Part shown: piece after piece, positions 36,891 to 46,435 of the stretch
Layout: every line of letters begins with the position of its first letter
How positions within the stretch are numbered: the stretch's first letter is position 1
NCBI GenBank assembly: GCA_003265435.1
Contig: NOXC01000002.1
Coordinates: 1-64,000 of the forward strand
DNA length: 64,000 nt
Source of the DNA: Cellvibrionaceae bacterium AOL6
Lineage (GTDB): Bacteria > Pseudomonadota > Gammaproteobacteria > Pseudomonadales > Cellvibrionaceae
Reading direction: 5' to 3'
Notes under the pieces: generated by a model
What the model was told of the DNA's origin: nothing
Database searches by the model: none
The model's input: the letters and a program-made list of their open reading frames with translations, nothing else
Made by a program: the position numbers and the translations under genes

Positions 36891-37040
36891 ATGAATCTGT
36901 CTCGCCTCCTGAACTCGCTGTCCCAGAGCCTCGAAACACTGTTGGAGCTCATGCGTGACAGCATGGCGCCTGCGCAGGCGCCTGTACTGGTCAAGATCGA
37001 GGAGCAAACCCCTCGCCCCCAAGGCCGCCGCCCCCAATAA
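36891..37040 (+). CDS. Possible 49-residue small protein
   Basis: A short frame starts at an ATG with AAAGGGG 7 bp upstream and a TATACT -10-like box at 36856-36861. The product begins MNLSRLLNSLSQSLETLLEL, an amphipathic helix, and ends in a Pro/Arg-rich tail (TPRPQGRRPQ). It sits alone between the divergent kinase gene and the end of secF. No family is recognised. Ribosome-site quality supports it, but length does not allow certainty. Confidence 0.4.
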   Translation: MNLSRLLNSLSQSLETLLELMRDSMAPAQAPVLVKIEEQTPRPQGRRPQ

Positions 37041-37048
37041 CGTATACG

Positions 37049-37065
37049 ATGGGGTCAGACCCCAT
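37049..37065. repeat. GGGGTCAGACCCC palindrome
   Basis: A 17-nt palindrome with one central base sits 9 bp after the small ORF and 9 bp from the secF stop, between convergent genes. The same core is found in the hairpin at 448-476. It might act as a weak bidirectional terminator, but no T-run is present. Confidence 0.45.
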
Positions 37066-37073
37066 TGTGTGCA

Positions 37074-38003
37074 TTAGGGCAGCTCGTCGAGCTCTTCGCC
37101 TTCTTTTTCGACGACGGGAGGTAGAAGGTCTTCACGTGAGATGTGCATCAGCAGCAGCACGTTGGCAGCTACATAGATCGATGAGTAAGTCCCGATCACG
37201 ATGCCGATGATGAGCGCTGTCGCAAAGTTGTGGATCATCTCACCGCCGACGAAGAACAGCGCCAGCAGCACCAGCAAAGTGGTCAATGACGTAATCAGCG
37301 TACGCTCGAAGGTTTGTGTCAACGAGATATCGATCAACTCTCGCGCATCATCACTTCGAATCATGCGGAAATTCTCTCGAATCCGGTCCGCGACCACGAT
37401 CGTGTCATTCAAGGAGTAGCCGATCACCGCCAGCACCGCTGCGAGTACGGTCAGGTCGAAGTCGAGCTGGAAGAACGAAAACACCCCGAGCACGATGATT
37501 ACATCGTGAATCAGCGCTGCCACGGCACCCACCGAAAACTTGAACTGGAATCGCATCGCGACGTACAGCATCACCACACCGAGCGCAAACAGCAAGCCAA
37601 GCCCGCCATCGTTCGCCAGCTCGTCACCAATTTGCGGACCGACATACGAGATGCGCTGCACCTCCGTATCTTGCGTACTGCCCGCTTCAATGGCCTTCGC
37701 CACCGTATCACCACGCTGCGGATCATCTGTTTGGAAGCGGATCTGCACATCGCGATCCGAACCGAAGTAGATAACGGATGCGCCCGGATGCCCGAGTTCT
37801 TCGATCTGACCGCGAATCTCGTTCAGGTCAGCCGTCTCTTCGTATTGCAGCTCAACCAGTGCACCACCGGTAAAGTCCAACCCCAAGCTCAACCCTTTGG
37901 TCGCGAGGGAAAACACCGAGACAGCAATCAAGACAACAGACAGTGCCGCCGCGATGTAGCGCTGCTTCATGAAACCTATGATTTTTTGATCACTCATGTG
38001 CAT
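37074..38003 (-). CDS. secF: Protein-export membrane protein SecF
   Basis: A 309-residue RND-type partner of SecD that uses the proton motive force to help preprotein release at the translocon. Six membrane segments are visible, the first near residues 14-36, the others from about 130 to 290. Signature stretches are LGLDFTGGALVELQ near residue 40, and GYSLNDTIVVADRIREN. It lies 7 bp after secD. Confidence 0.95.
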   Translation of the reverse strand: MHMSDQKIIGFMKQRYIAAALSVVLIAVSVFSLATKGLSLGLDFTGGALVELQYEETADLNEIRGQIEELGHPGASVIYFGSDRDVQIRFQTDDPQRGDTVAKAIEAGSTQDTEVQRISYVGPQIGDELANDGGLGLLFALGVVMLYVAMRFQFKFSVGAVAALIHDVIIVLGVFSFFQLDFDLTVLAAVLAVIGYSLNDTIVVADRIRENFRMIRSDDARELIDISLTQTFERTLITSLTTLLVLLALFFVGGEMIHNFATALIIGIVIGTYSSIYVAANVLLLMHISREDLLPPVVEKEGEELDELP

Positions 38004-38010
38004 CGCCCCC

Positions 38011-39876
38011 TTAAATCCAGAGTTTCTTCACGGTGCGACCACCGTAGATCAAATTTATCAATGCTCGCGTGCCTAAAATGGCCGTGAACATGGAGGTGAG
38101 AATCCCGACGGCCAAGGTCACCGCAAAGCCCTTCACCGGGCCGGAGCCAATCGCGTACAGGATGACCGCGACGATCAAGGTGGTCAGGTTCGCGTCGGTA
38201 ATCGTGACCACAGCGCGATCAAAGCCGGCTTTGATCGCCGACTGGTTGGGCACGCCATTTTTCAGCTCCTCCCGTATGCGCGAGAAGATGAGCACGTTGG
38301 CATCCACCGCCATACCGACCGTCAATACGATACCGGCGATACCCGGCAAGGTCAGTGTCGCGCCAATCATCGACATAATGGCCACCAGCAGCATCAGGTT
38401 CACTGCCAACGCAATGTTGGCGGCAATGCCAAACACCTTGTAGTAGACCAGCATAAACAGCAATACCAAGGCGAGGCCAAGCTGTACGGACTTCACACCG
38501 AGCGCAATGTTTTCTGCACCAAGCGAAGGACCAATCGTGCGCTCTTCCACGTAAGTCATCGGCGCCGCCAACGCACCTGAGCGCAACAGCAGCGCAAGCT
38601 CAGACGCTTCGGCCGGACTATCGAGGCCGGTGATCACAAAGTTTTTGCCCAGTGCCGCCTGAATGGTTGCAAGACTGATGATTTTCTTCTCAGCCACCTG
38701 CTCCACTTTTTCGACATCTTCGCCGTTCTCGCCTTTGATAATGCGCGTGACCGGCTTGTATTCGATAAACAGCACACCCATGCGGCGACCGATATTGTCA
38801 CGCGTGCCATGGTTCATGCGCGTCGCCCCTTCACTGTCGAGTGTGATCGACACCTGAGGCTGGCTAGTTTGCTGATCAAAGGTCGCGCGCGCATTGACGA
38901 CATTACGCCCGTAGACCAAAACGCTGCGCTCGAGTTCGGCGCCACCAAAACGGCGCTGATCGAGCTCACTGCGGAAATCAAAACGCTCGCGCATGCTCAC
39001 CAGAGACTCACGCTCCGCTTCGAGACGGAACTCCAGGTTCGCGGTTTTGCCCAGAATCTTTTTCGCGTCGGAGGCTTCCTGAATACCCGGCAGTTGCACA
39101 ACGATGCGATTGCGGCCCTGGCGCTGTACCAGAGGCTCGGCCACACCGATTTCGTTAACTCGGTTACGCAGGGTCGTAAGGTTTTGATTGACCGCGTAGT
39201 CTTCTTTTTCTTTCAAAAATTGCTCAGTCAGCGTCGCGTTAATAACGTAACTGCCGCCCTCTTCACTGCGGCGCATTTCCAGCTCCGGCATATCACGACG
39301 AATCAGGCGCGACACTTCATCACGCAAGTCATCGGTTTTGGCGCTGATGCGCATCGCATCGGCGCCGGCACGTACTGTCACACCGCGCAAGTTGTTCTCG
39401 CGCAGGGCCTTTTTCAATTGCGATTCCAGGCTGTCGATACTGTCACGCACGACTTTTTGCGTATCCACTTCCAGCAGGAAGTGCACCCCGCCGGCGAGAT
39501 CAAGACCCAGGTTCATTGGCCGAGCGCCCATGCTTTGCAGCCAGGCTGGCGTCGTGGGCGCGAGGTTGACCGCAACGACGTAGTTATCGCCAAGCGCGGC
39601 TTCAATTTCCCGTCGCGCACGCATCTGGTCATCCTGATTCTCGAGGCGCACCAGTAAGCTGGTATCGCTGAGCTCTTCACCAAAATGCGCGATACCGAGC
39701 TCGTCGAGGGTGGACGTCACCTTCGATTGAATGGCCCCATCAGGCGCATAGGTGAGCGAGGCACCGGAAATCTGAATGGCCGGATCAGGCGCATAGATGT
39801 TCGGTAACGAGTAGACCACTCCGAGGGTCAGGGCGAAAAGCACCAAAAGGTACTTCCACATTGGAAATTTGTTCAT
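38011..39876 (-). CDS. secD: Protein-export membrane protein SecD
   Basis: A 621-residue RND-type subunit with an N-terminal membrane segment (residues 7-25), a large periplasmic part, and five C-terminal segments. GLDLAGGVHFLLEVD near residue 123 and GMAVDANVLIFSRIREEL near 530 are family signatures. Coupled to secF. A hairpin terminator lies between tgt and secD, so secDF probably has its own promoter. The usual upstream neighbour yajC is absent. Confidence 0.95.
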   Translation of the reverse strand: MNKFPMWKYLLVLFALTLGVVYSLPNIYAPDPAIQISGASLTYAPDGAIQSKVTSTLDELGIAHFGEELSDTSLLVRLENQDDQMRARREIEAALGDNYVVAVNLAPTTPAWLQSMGARPMNLGLDLAGGVHFLLEVDTQKVVRDSIDSLESQLKKALRENNLRGVTVRAGADAMRISAKTDDLRDEVSRLIRRDMPELEMRRSEEGGSYVINATLTEQFLKEKEDYAVNQNLTTLRNRVNEIGVAEPLVQRQGRNRIVVQLPGIQEASDAKKILGKTANLEFRLEAERESLVSMRERFDFRSELDQRRFGGAELERSVLVYGRNVVNARATFDQQTSQPQVSITLDSEGATRMNHGTRDNIGRRMGVLFIEYKPVTRIIKGENGEDVEKVEQVAEKKIISLATIQAALGKNFVITGLDSPAEASELALLLRSGALAAPMTYVEERTIGPSLGAENIALGVKSVQLGLALVLLFMLVYYKVFGIAANIALAVNLMLLVAIMSMIGATLTLPGIAGIVLTVGMAVDANVLIFSRIREELKNGVPNQSAIKAGFDRAVVTITDANLTTLIVAVILYAIGSGPVKGFAVTLAVGILTSMFTAILGTRALINLIYGGRTVKKLWI

Positions 39877-39924
39877 TTTTTAATCCAGCGCGTGCGCTTT
39901 GCTTTTAATTATGTCGGTCTAAGC

Positions 39925-39956
39925 CAAAAAGAAAGCCGGCGATTATACCGGCTTTT
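39925..39956 (-). terminator. Rho-independent terminator after tgt
   Basis: An 8-bp stem AAAGCCGG / CCGGCTTT with an 8-nt loop lies 29 bp beyond the tgt stop. Read on the minus strand it is followed by CTTTCTTTTT. This should end the queA-tgt transcript before secD. Confidence 0.75.
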
Positions 39957-39984
39957 GTGACATTTCGGGGCTTAGCCCCCCATT

Positions 39985-42170
<2,186 letters not shown>

Positions 42171-42237
42171 GAGCCCCCCACTACTTCAATGACGCGCAAG
42201 GGTAAGGCAAAAACGTCCAATTTCCAAACATCCACAG

Positions 42238-42265
42238 TTGACCCAGCCAAAAGCATTGATATAAT
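42238..42265 (+). promoter_or_regulatory. Promoter of tRNA-Leu
   Basis: A -35 TTGACC at 42238-42243 and a consensus -10 TATAAT at 42260-42265 are separated by 16 bp. The start site would be near 42272, leaving a leader of about 63 nt before the mature tRNA. Confidence 0.7.
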
Positions 42266-42334
42266 TCGCCGCTTTCCGACGCTCGGCCCCAGATAAACCC
42301 TCTGACGCGCCAACCCGTCGACACAGCTTTCAAT

Positions 42335-42421
42335 GCCAGAGTGGTGAAATTGGTAGACACAGGGGATTCAAAATCCCCCGCCCTTAAAAGCGTGCCGGTT
42401 CGAGTCCGGCCTCTGGTACCA
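42335..42421 (+). tRNA. tRNA-Leu (CAA anticodon)
   Basis: An 87-nt class II tRNA. The acceptor starts GCCAGAG and pairs with CTCTGGT (a terminal G-U pair), the anticodon stem-loop is GGGGA TTCAAAA TCCCC giving anticodon CAA, the variable arm is long (CGCCCTTAAAAGCG), the T arm holds GGTTCGAGTCC, and the CCA end is encoded. A terminator follows within 10 bases. Confidence 0.95.
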
Positions 42422-42759
42422 AACACAAAAGCCTCGCTAACGCGGGGCTTTTTTGTTTGGTACCAGAGGCCGGCGAGATCGGCACCCCGGTTCGACAACT
42501 TTCCCCAACGGGAAAGTTGGAACGAGCCGCAACGCGGCGAAGCCCGAAGGGGCAAAATCGCATAAAAGCGATTTTGATTCACTCCGGCCGTAAACGACTC
42601 TCTTCAAGGTTAGGGAGCACTAACAAAAGAAGTAAAAGTAGGCGCATAGTAGACGCTTGTCGCTGTCGAACCCGTCAAAATTCCTTCCCCCCACGGCCGA
42701 AGACTCTAGACCTCCCTTAACCCCAATGGGCACCCACTACTTTTGAACAATCTTGATAC
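42422..42759. other. Structured non-coding region with an inverted copy of the tRNA tail
   Basis: Past the terminator, 42459-42473 (GGTACCAGAGGCCGG) is the exact reverse complement of the last part of the tRNA gene (CCGGCCTCTGGTACC). It is followed by a run of small hairpins: AACTTTCCCC / GGGAAAGTT, GCCGC / GCGGC, GCCC / GGGGC and AAAATCGC / GCGATTTT, up to about 42575. No gene is supported in the 338 bases before vanZ. Frames in it that read RTRTGTLLRAGDFESP-like are antisense to the tRNA and should not be annotated. Confidence 0.55.
42430..42456 (+). terminator. Terminator after tRNA-Leu
   Basis: Stem AGCCTCG / CGGGGCT (one G-U pair) with a 6-nt loop, followed by TTTTTT. It begins about 8 bases after the tRNA CCA. 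Confidence 0.75.
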
Positions 42760-43155
42760 CTACTTGTCTGCCGGTTTAAGGAAGTACTTTTTCCCTAAAA
42801 AACAGCCCATCGCTCCAAACAAGATACCGAAGAGATTCGCGAACATATCGACCAAATCGAAGGTTCGCGTGGGTATGAACGCTTGACTGCACTCTTCCAA
42901 CATCACGAAACTTAAAACCAACGCGACACCGTAATAAACACGAATCGAACCCCACTTCATAAACTGGAATTTCAAACCAATAGTCGCCAAAACCGTTAAA
43001 AACCCGAAGAGCCCCGCGTGCCCAAGTTTATCGCCATAGGAAACAGACCTGACTAGATCAAAGAAAACACTTTGCCCGCCTGTATTCGCCAAATAGATGA
43101 TCCACACTATGAAAAGGAAAAAGCAAACAGCAAGTACGGAAATTACTTTATACAT
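42760..43155 (-). CDS. VanZ-like membrane protein
   Basis: A 131-residue protein with four membrane segments (about residues 4-24, 48-62, 72-90 and 100-122) and the VanZ-family features DKLGHAGLFGFLT and EECSQAFIPTRTFDLVDMFANLFG (in part). The family is named for teicoplanin-resistance VanZ, but most chromosomal members have no known role and resistance should not be inferred. The AT content is higher than in the housekeeping genes to the left, marking the beginning of the accessory stretch. Confidence 0.8.
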   Translation of the reverse strand: MYKVISVLAVCFFLFIVWIIYLANTGGQSVFFDLVRSVSYGDKLGHAGLFGFLTVLATIGLKFQFMKWGSIRVYYGVALVLSFVMLEECSQAFIPTRTFDLVDMFANLFGILFGAMGCFLGKKYFLKPADK

Positions 43156-43431
43156 ATATCACTTCTTGTTGAGCCAGCCTGCTTTGACCGTATTTCAAAC
43201 GAATTAATTCCCAGCAAAATTTTACTCCCCGTGAATTCAGATTTTCCTATGTCACAACACAAATGATTCAAATGCAACTTCGTCAGAGCACATCGCTACA
43301 CGCCATGCGCACTCGCAACGGTTGCAATGCGCGTATTTCTTTCGCCGATTACGGTGACGCTCAACTTCAAAACTCAAGAACAAACCATTAAGCTAGACTT
43401 TACTCGCCCCACCACCCCATGGAGCACGACA

Positions 43432-43911
43432 ATGAAACACCTTATAAACATCCTCGAACTCACCCAATTCATCGAAACCGACGACGGCCCCTTCAAGGAA
43501 CGATACGCGACTGTCAGCGATAAAGTTGGTGCGAAAAAATTGGGTTACAACGTGGTCATTCTAGAGCCTGGCTTCAAATCCTGCCCTTTTCATAACCATC
43601 ACATTGCCGAAGAGATGTTCCTCATTTTAGCGGGAGAAGGCAGCCTACGTTTTGGTGAGGACACTCACCCTCTCAAACAAGGAGACCTGATCGCCTGCCC
43701 TCCCGGTGGCCGAGAAGTGGCGCATCAAATTATTAACACCAGCGATAAGCCGCTCAAGTACCTCGCGCTCAGCACTAACGAACCCTATGATGTCTGCGAG
43801 TATCCCGATTCCAACAAGATCATGACCTTGGTCGGCGAACAGGGGAACCGCAGCCTGCGTCATATCGCGCGTCTGAACGAGGCTGTCGATTATTTCGATG
43901 GTGAGAAATAA
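43432..43911 (+). CDS. Cupin-domain protein
   Basis: A 159-residue single cupin. Motif 1 is PFHNHHIAEEMFLILAGEGSLRFG (in part), with the metal-binding His-x-His and Glu, and motif 2 is GDLIACPPGGREVAHQI with the last His. It probably binds a divalent metal; substrate unknown. The ATG at 43432 (MKHLINILEL) is chosen because the residues before it look non-coding. It is isolated and converges on the antiporter fragment. Confidence 0.75.
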   Translation: MKHLINILELTQFIETDDGPFKERYATVSDKVGAKKLGYNVVILEPGFKSCPFHNHHIAEEMFLILAGEGSLRFGEDTHPLKQGDLIACPPGGREVAHQIINTSDKPLKYLALSTNEPYDVCEYPDSNKIMTLVGEQGNRSLRHIARLNEAVDYFDGEK

Positions 43912-43956
43912 GGCGAGAAAACGCTAGCCAGCACACAATCAATGCGCCACAGCACG

Positions 43957-44425
43957 CTATGTGCGCGATTTATCTTTTTCCGCCCGTCCATACCCCTCAC
44001 TCAGCGGCACCGCACTCAAGCCATGCGCAAACACGCTGATCAACACCGTTAATACAATCACCGACATCAGCGATTCGTACCCCTCAACACCGAGTGACGC
44101 GATGGCCATGAGCAGGTACAGCACTGACGCTATCCCACGAGGGCCGAACCAGCCGATAAACCCGATTGAAGCCCAATCTAATTTTGCGCCAATCAAAGAC
44201 ACCGCCACTGGCAACATTCTTAATACGGTTAAGCTGCACAGCGCATAGATGAGTTCTCTCCATCCCCAATAACTCACGACCGAGGGCACAATGGCCAGTC
44301 CGAAAATCAGGAAGACCACCAGTATCAACTGCAAGCCCTCCGCCTCAGCGAACTCTTGCATTTGATGGCGAGTGTCTGTCAGTGCGTCGCCGAGGCATAA
44401 CCCCACCCCACCAAAAAATGCCGCA
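43957..44425 (-). pseudogene. Displaced 3' fragment of the cation/proton antiporter gene
   Basis: Codes for the last 150 or so residues of the antiporter at 46435-47656, with only two amino-acid changes visible in the shared part (GLCLGD for GLRLGD; SEGYG for SEWYG) and the same end EKDKSRT. There is no N-terminal half and no reasonable start. It corresponds to the left copy of a 468-bp direct repeat. About 19 base differences separate the copies, most at third codon positions, so the copies probably diverged as working gene ends in different lineages rather than as decaying DNA. Confidence 0.9.
43958..44425. repeat. Direct repeat, left copy (468 bp)
   Basis: Colinear with 46436-46903 at a constant offset of 2478 bases and no gaps; about 96% identical by eye. 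Starts at TATGTGCGCGA and ends at ATGCCGCA. Confidence 0.92.
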
Positions 44426-44446
44426 CTCCGAAAAACTCAGGGCGAT

Positions 44447-44890
44447 TCATTTTAACTCCCCCGGCACTTCCAATGTCACTTTGAAGTCACTACACAAAGA
44501 ATAAATACCTCCATCTTTATAGGCAGTTAACCCGTTAATCAAAATCTGAACGATTTTGTCATTTTCGAGTTCAATTCCTTCCTCGACCTCCAATTCCAAC
44601 AGCTTTAAATGCTTCCAACCAGACTGCCCCGCTTTGGCGTATGATGAAATACGCTCAAGGCGGGCAACTACCAAACCTCCAGCTAAATTCAGCGTCCAAA
44701 CACTATTATGAGAATCTTCTTCCCTACCATTAGCTACACATCTAAGCCGGGCATTTAGAGCGACATCAACAGTCCAATGTCGCGCCCCTGTTCCTCCAAC
44801 AACAAACCTCTGATCGACTAAACTTAGCTGGTATTCTTGAACGTCGGCGTAAGATATTTTCTCATTAATAAAAGCCATCATTTTTTCCAT
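44447..44890 (-). CDS. Hypothetical protein in island
   Basis: A 147-residue soluble protein starting MEKMMAFINEKISYADVQEY, with alternating strands (VVGGTGARHWTVDVALNARL; VWTLNLAGGLVVARLERI) and a VEEGIELENDKIVQILINGL helix-turn. No family recognised. The size, single-domain character, AT-rich coding and company of unrelated small genes recall immunity genes of toxin loci, but no toxin is next to it, so this is only a suggestion. It is read in the same direction as the antiporter and its displaced end. Confidence 0.6.
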   Translation of the reverse strand: MEKMMAFINEKISYADVQEYQLSLVDQRFVVGGTGARHWTVDVALNARLRCVANGREEDSHNSVWTLNLAGGLVVARLERISSYAKAGQSGWKHLKLLELEVEEGIELENDKIVQILINGLTAYKDGGIYSLCSDFKVTLEVPGELK

Positions 44891-45085
44891 ACTAATTTCA
44901 ATTCAGATCGATGGATTAGTATTGCATAAACGCAACGACAGCTTTCCACTCTCTGTTGATTTACTCAGCGCTCTCTCACACTGCCATCAGTTTAATTTTA
45001 TGCAGATTTAACCGTACGCTTTACATCAAACCTTGCCACTCGCCTTCGATATCATAGGCTGCAGCACCCAAAATCTTTGTGTCGA

Positions 45086-45866
45086 TCACTCCTGAATAAA
45101 CGACTGCAGCTGCTCTACCATCGCATCATAAATATGATTAATTTCCATTATCCCCTTTCTTTCTGTTCTTCGATAAGCCCAAACGTCAATAGAGACACTG
45201 AGAAATTTACCATTTCTTGAAGCGATTACCCCTCCTCGACATTTTGAGTCACCAAACTTAGCAAAGTCACTTTCCAAACGAGAATAAAAATTGGTTTCAT
45301 CCGCTGGAGGAATACTGCACCATGCAGTAAACGGCTTATCTATTAGATTGGTATACTTTGTCCCGCCAATCCCCCATCTCGCCCCTTGCGTTGATTTTTC
45401 AGAGGATCCTTCAGGACTTTCCCAATAGTATTTTGGCAATAAAACCAAAGGGTATTTGCGGTGAGGCATTGGATCATCATAATGCCATGAGCTCGTATAC
45501 TCTTGATTTCTGCGAACCCAATCATCCACCTCACCAGAAGTACCATAATAAATTCTTACAAAGGCTCGCTCGTTATTAGGGGTTTCAAATAGGTTGGCAA
45601 ACTCAGGGATCAACTCCCCATCGAACCAAAGGTAGTTTATAAAAAAAATCCCTCACGTACTCACAGCCAGGGTCACTCTTCCGTCTACGAACGTCGGCAT
45701 ACGATGGTAATTTGAGACTCAACCCCTCCTCTGTTTTTATATAGAAAAACCCATCAACAGATTGTAAAGGCGCACAAGCGGAGAACATCCCTTCGCGTTG
45801 ATGTTCGTTCTTACTGCACCCTACAAACATTATCGCTATAAAATAGGTGCCAATTAACTTCCACAT
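45086..45866 (-). pseudogene. Lipoprotein gene in island, frame broken at a T8 run
   Basis: The frame from the ATG at 45866 (TAGGAGT 4 bases upstream) gives a lipoprotein signal MWKLIGTYFIAIMFVGC with Cys17, then a domain up to GCEYVRDFF. There the coding strand has eight Ts (complement of 45641-45648). Without one T the frame continues INYLWFDGELIPEFANLF and on through YYGTSGEVDDWVRRNQEY and VSIDVWAYRRTERKG to the stop at 45086, giving about 259 residues. As it stands the first part stops at 45603 and the second would need to start at 45613. The joined sequence reads naturally, so one gene is the best model. No family recognised; a periplasmic lipoprotein immunity role is possible but unproven. 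Confidence 0.68.
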
Positions 45867-46180
45867 AGTTACTCCTATTTCGTAACCCGAAAACAAAAGC
45901 AAAACATCTTTCGACTTTGAGCGCCCACAACTCTTCATGAACACCCATTGACTCCAGGAGTACATATGCGTCTTCTAAAACAGCCATACCCCCTGTATTA
46001 AATATATAAAAAGGGGTATTAGTAGGTTCCCGCCTATCGCGGCCGTCCAATGTTACCAACACATTATCCGTCGCATAACTAGCCGAGAAGCTAATACTTA
46101 ACCCATACCGAACACTAATTCCGTTATAAAACTCAATTAATCCACACTAAACCGCGATACCAACATTGACTATTTTTCAT
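45811..46180 (-). pseudogene. Degraded small gene in island
   Basis: An open stretch from about 46150 to 45811 reads LIEFYNGISVRYGLSISF, then VLVTLDGRDRREPTNTPFYI and EDAYVLLESMGVHEELWALK, but has no good start in frame. An ATG at 46180 opens MKNSQCWYRGLVWIN in another frame and would join it with a single-base change near 46140. The 3' end overlaps the lipoprotein start by 56 bp, which suggests another lesion near the end. No family recognised. A separate ATG within it (46062) gives 83 residues if taken as intact. Confidence 0.35.
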
Positions 46181-46435
46181 CGGCGCCCCCTACCACTCTC
46201 ATTCTTATACCGAAGCAACGGACTATTAAAAATCTCAATCAAAAACCGTTTTTTCATTTTCACTTCTGTCGAAGCGGCCACTCCTGGAATTTGATCAAAC
46301 CGACATTTTTAAACCACTATATTTTGATTTATATTTAGCCGTTTGGGCTTTTGTAAACAAAACCAATGTCTTTGTTTTGGAGTACGGCTTCTACTTCTAG
46401 GTGACCTTCTTCTGGTACGACTTACATCAGCATTT
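46063..46435. other. AT-rich island DNA without a convincing intact gene
   Basis: Between the degraded gene and the right direct repeat. On the minus strand a short frame MKKRFLIEIFNSPLLRYK ends 1 bp into the ATG at 46180 and might be a leader or a remnant. The sequence is AT-rich compared with the flanking antiporter. No repeat ends, integrase or attachment sequence are seen. Confidence 0.4.

Noticed and set aside
42181-42582. Minus-strand frame over the tRNA-Leu gene
   Set aside because: It is antisense to the tRNA and its terminator; a well-known type of spurious annotation.
42760-43155. Glycopeptide resistance from the VanZ-like protein
   Set aside because: Only the membrane-protein family is matched; no vanHAX genes and the organism type is Gram-negative.
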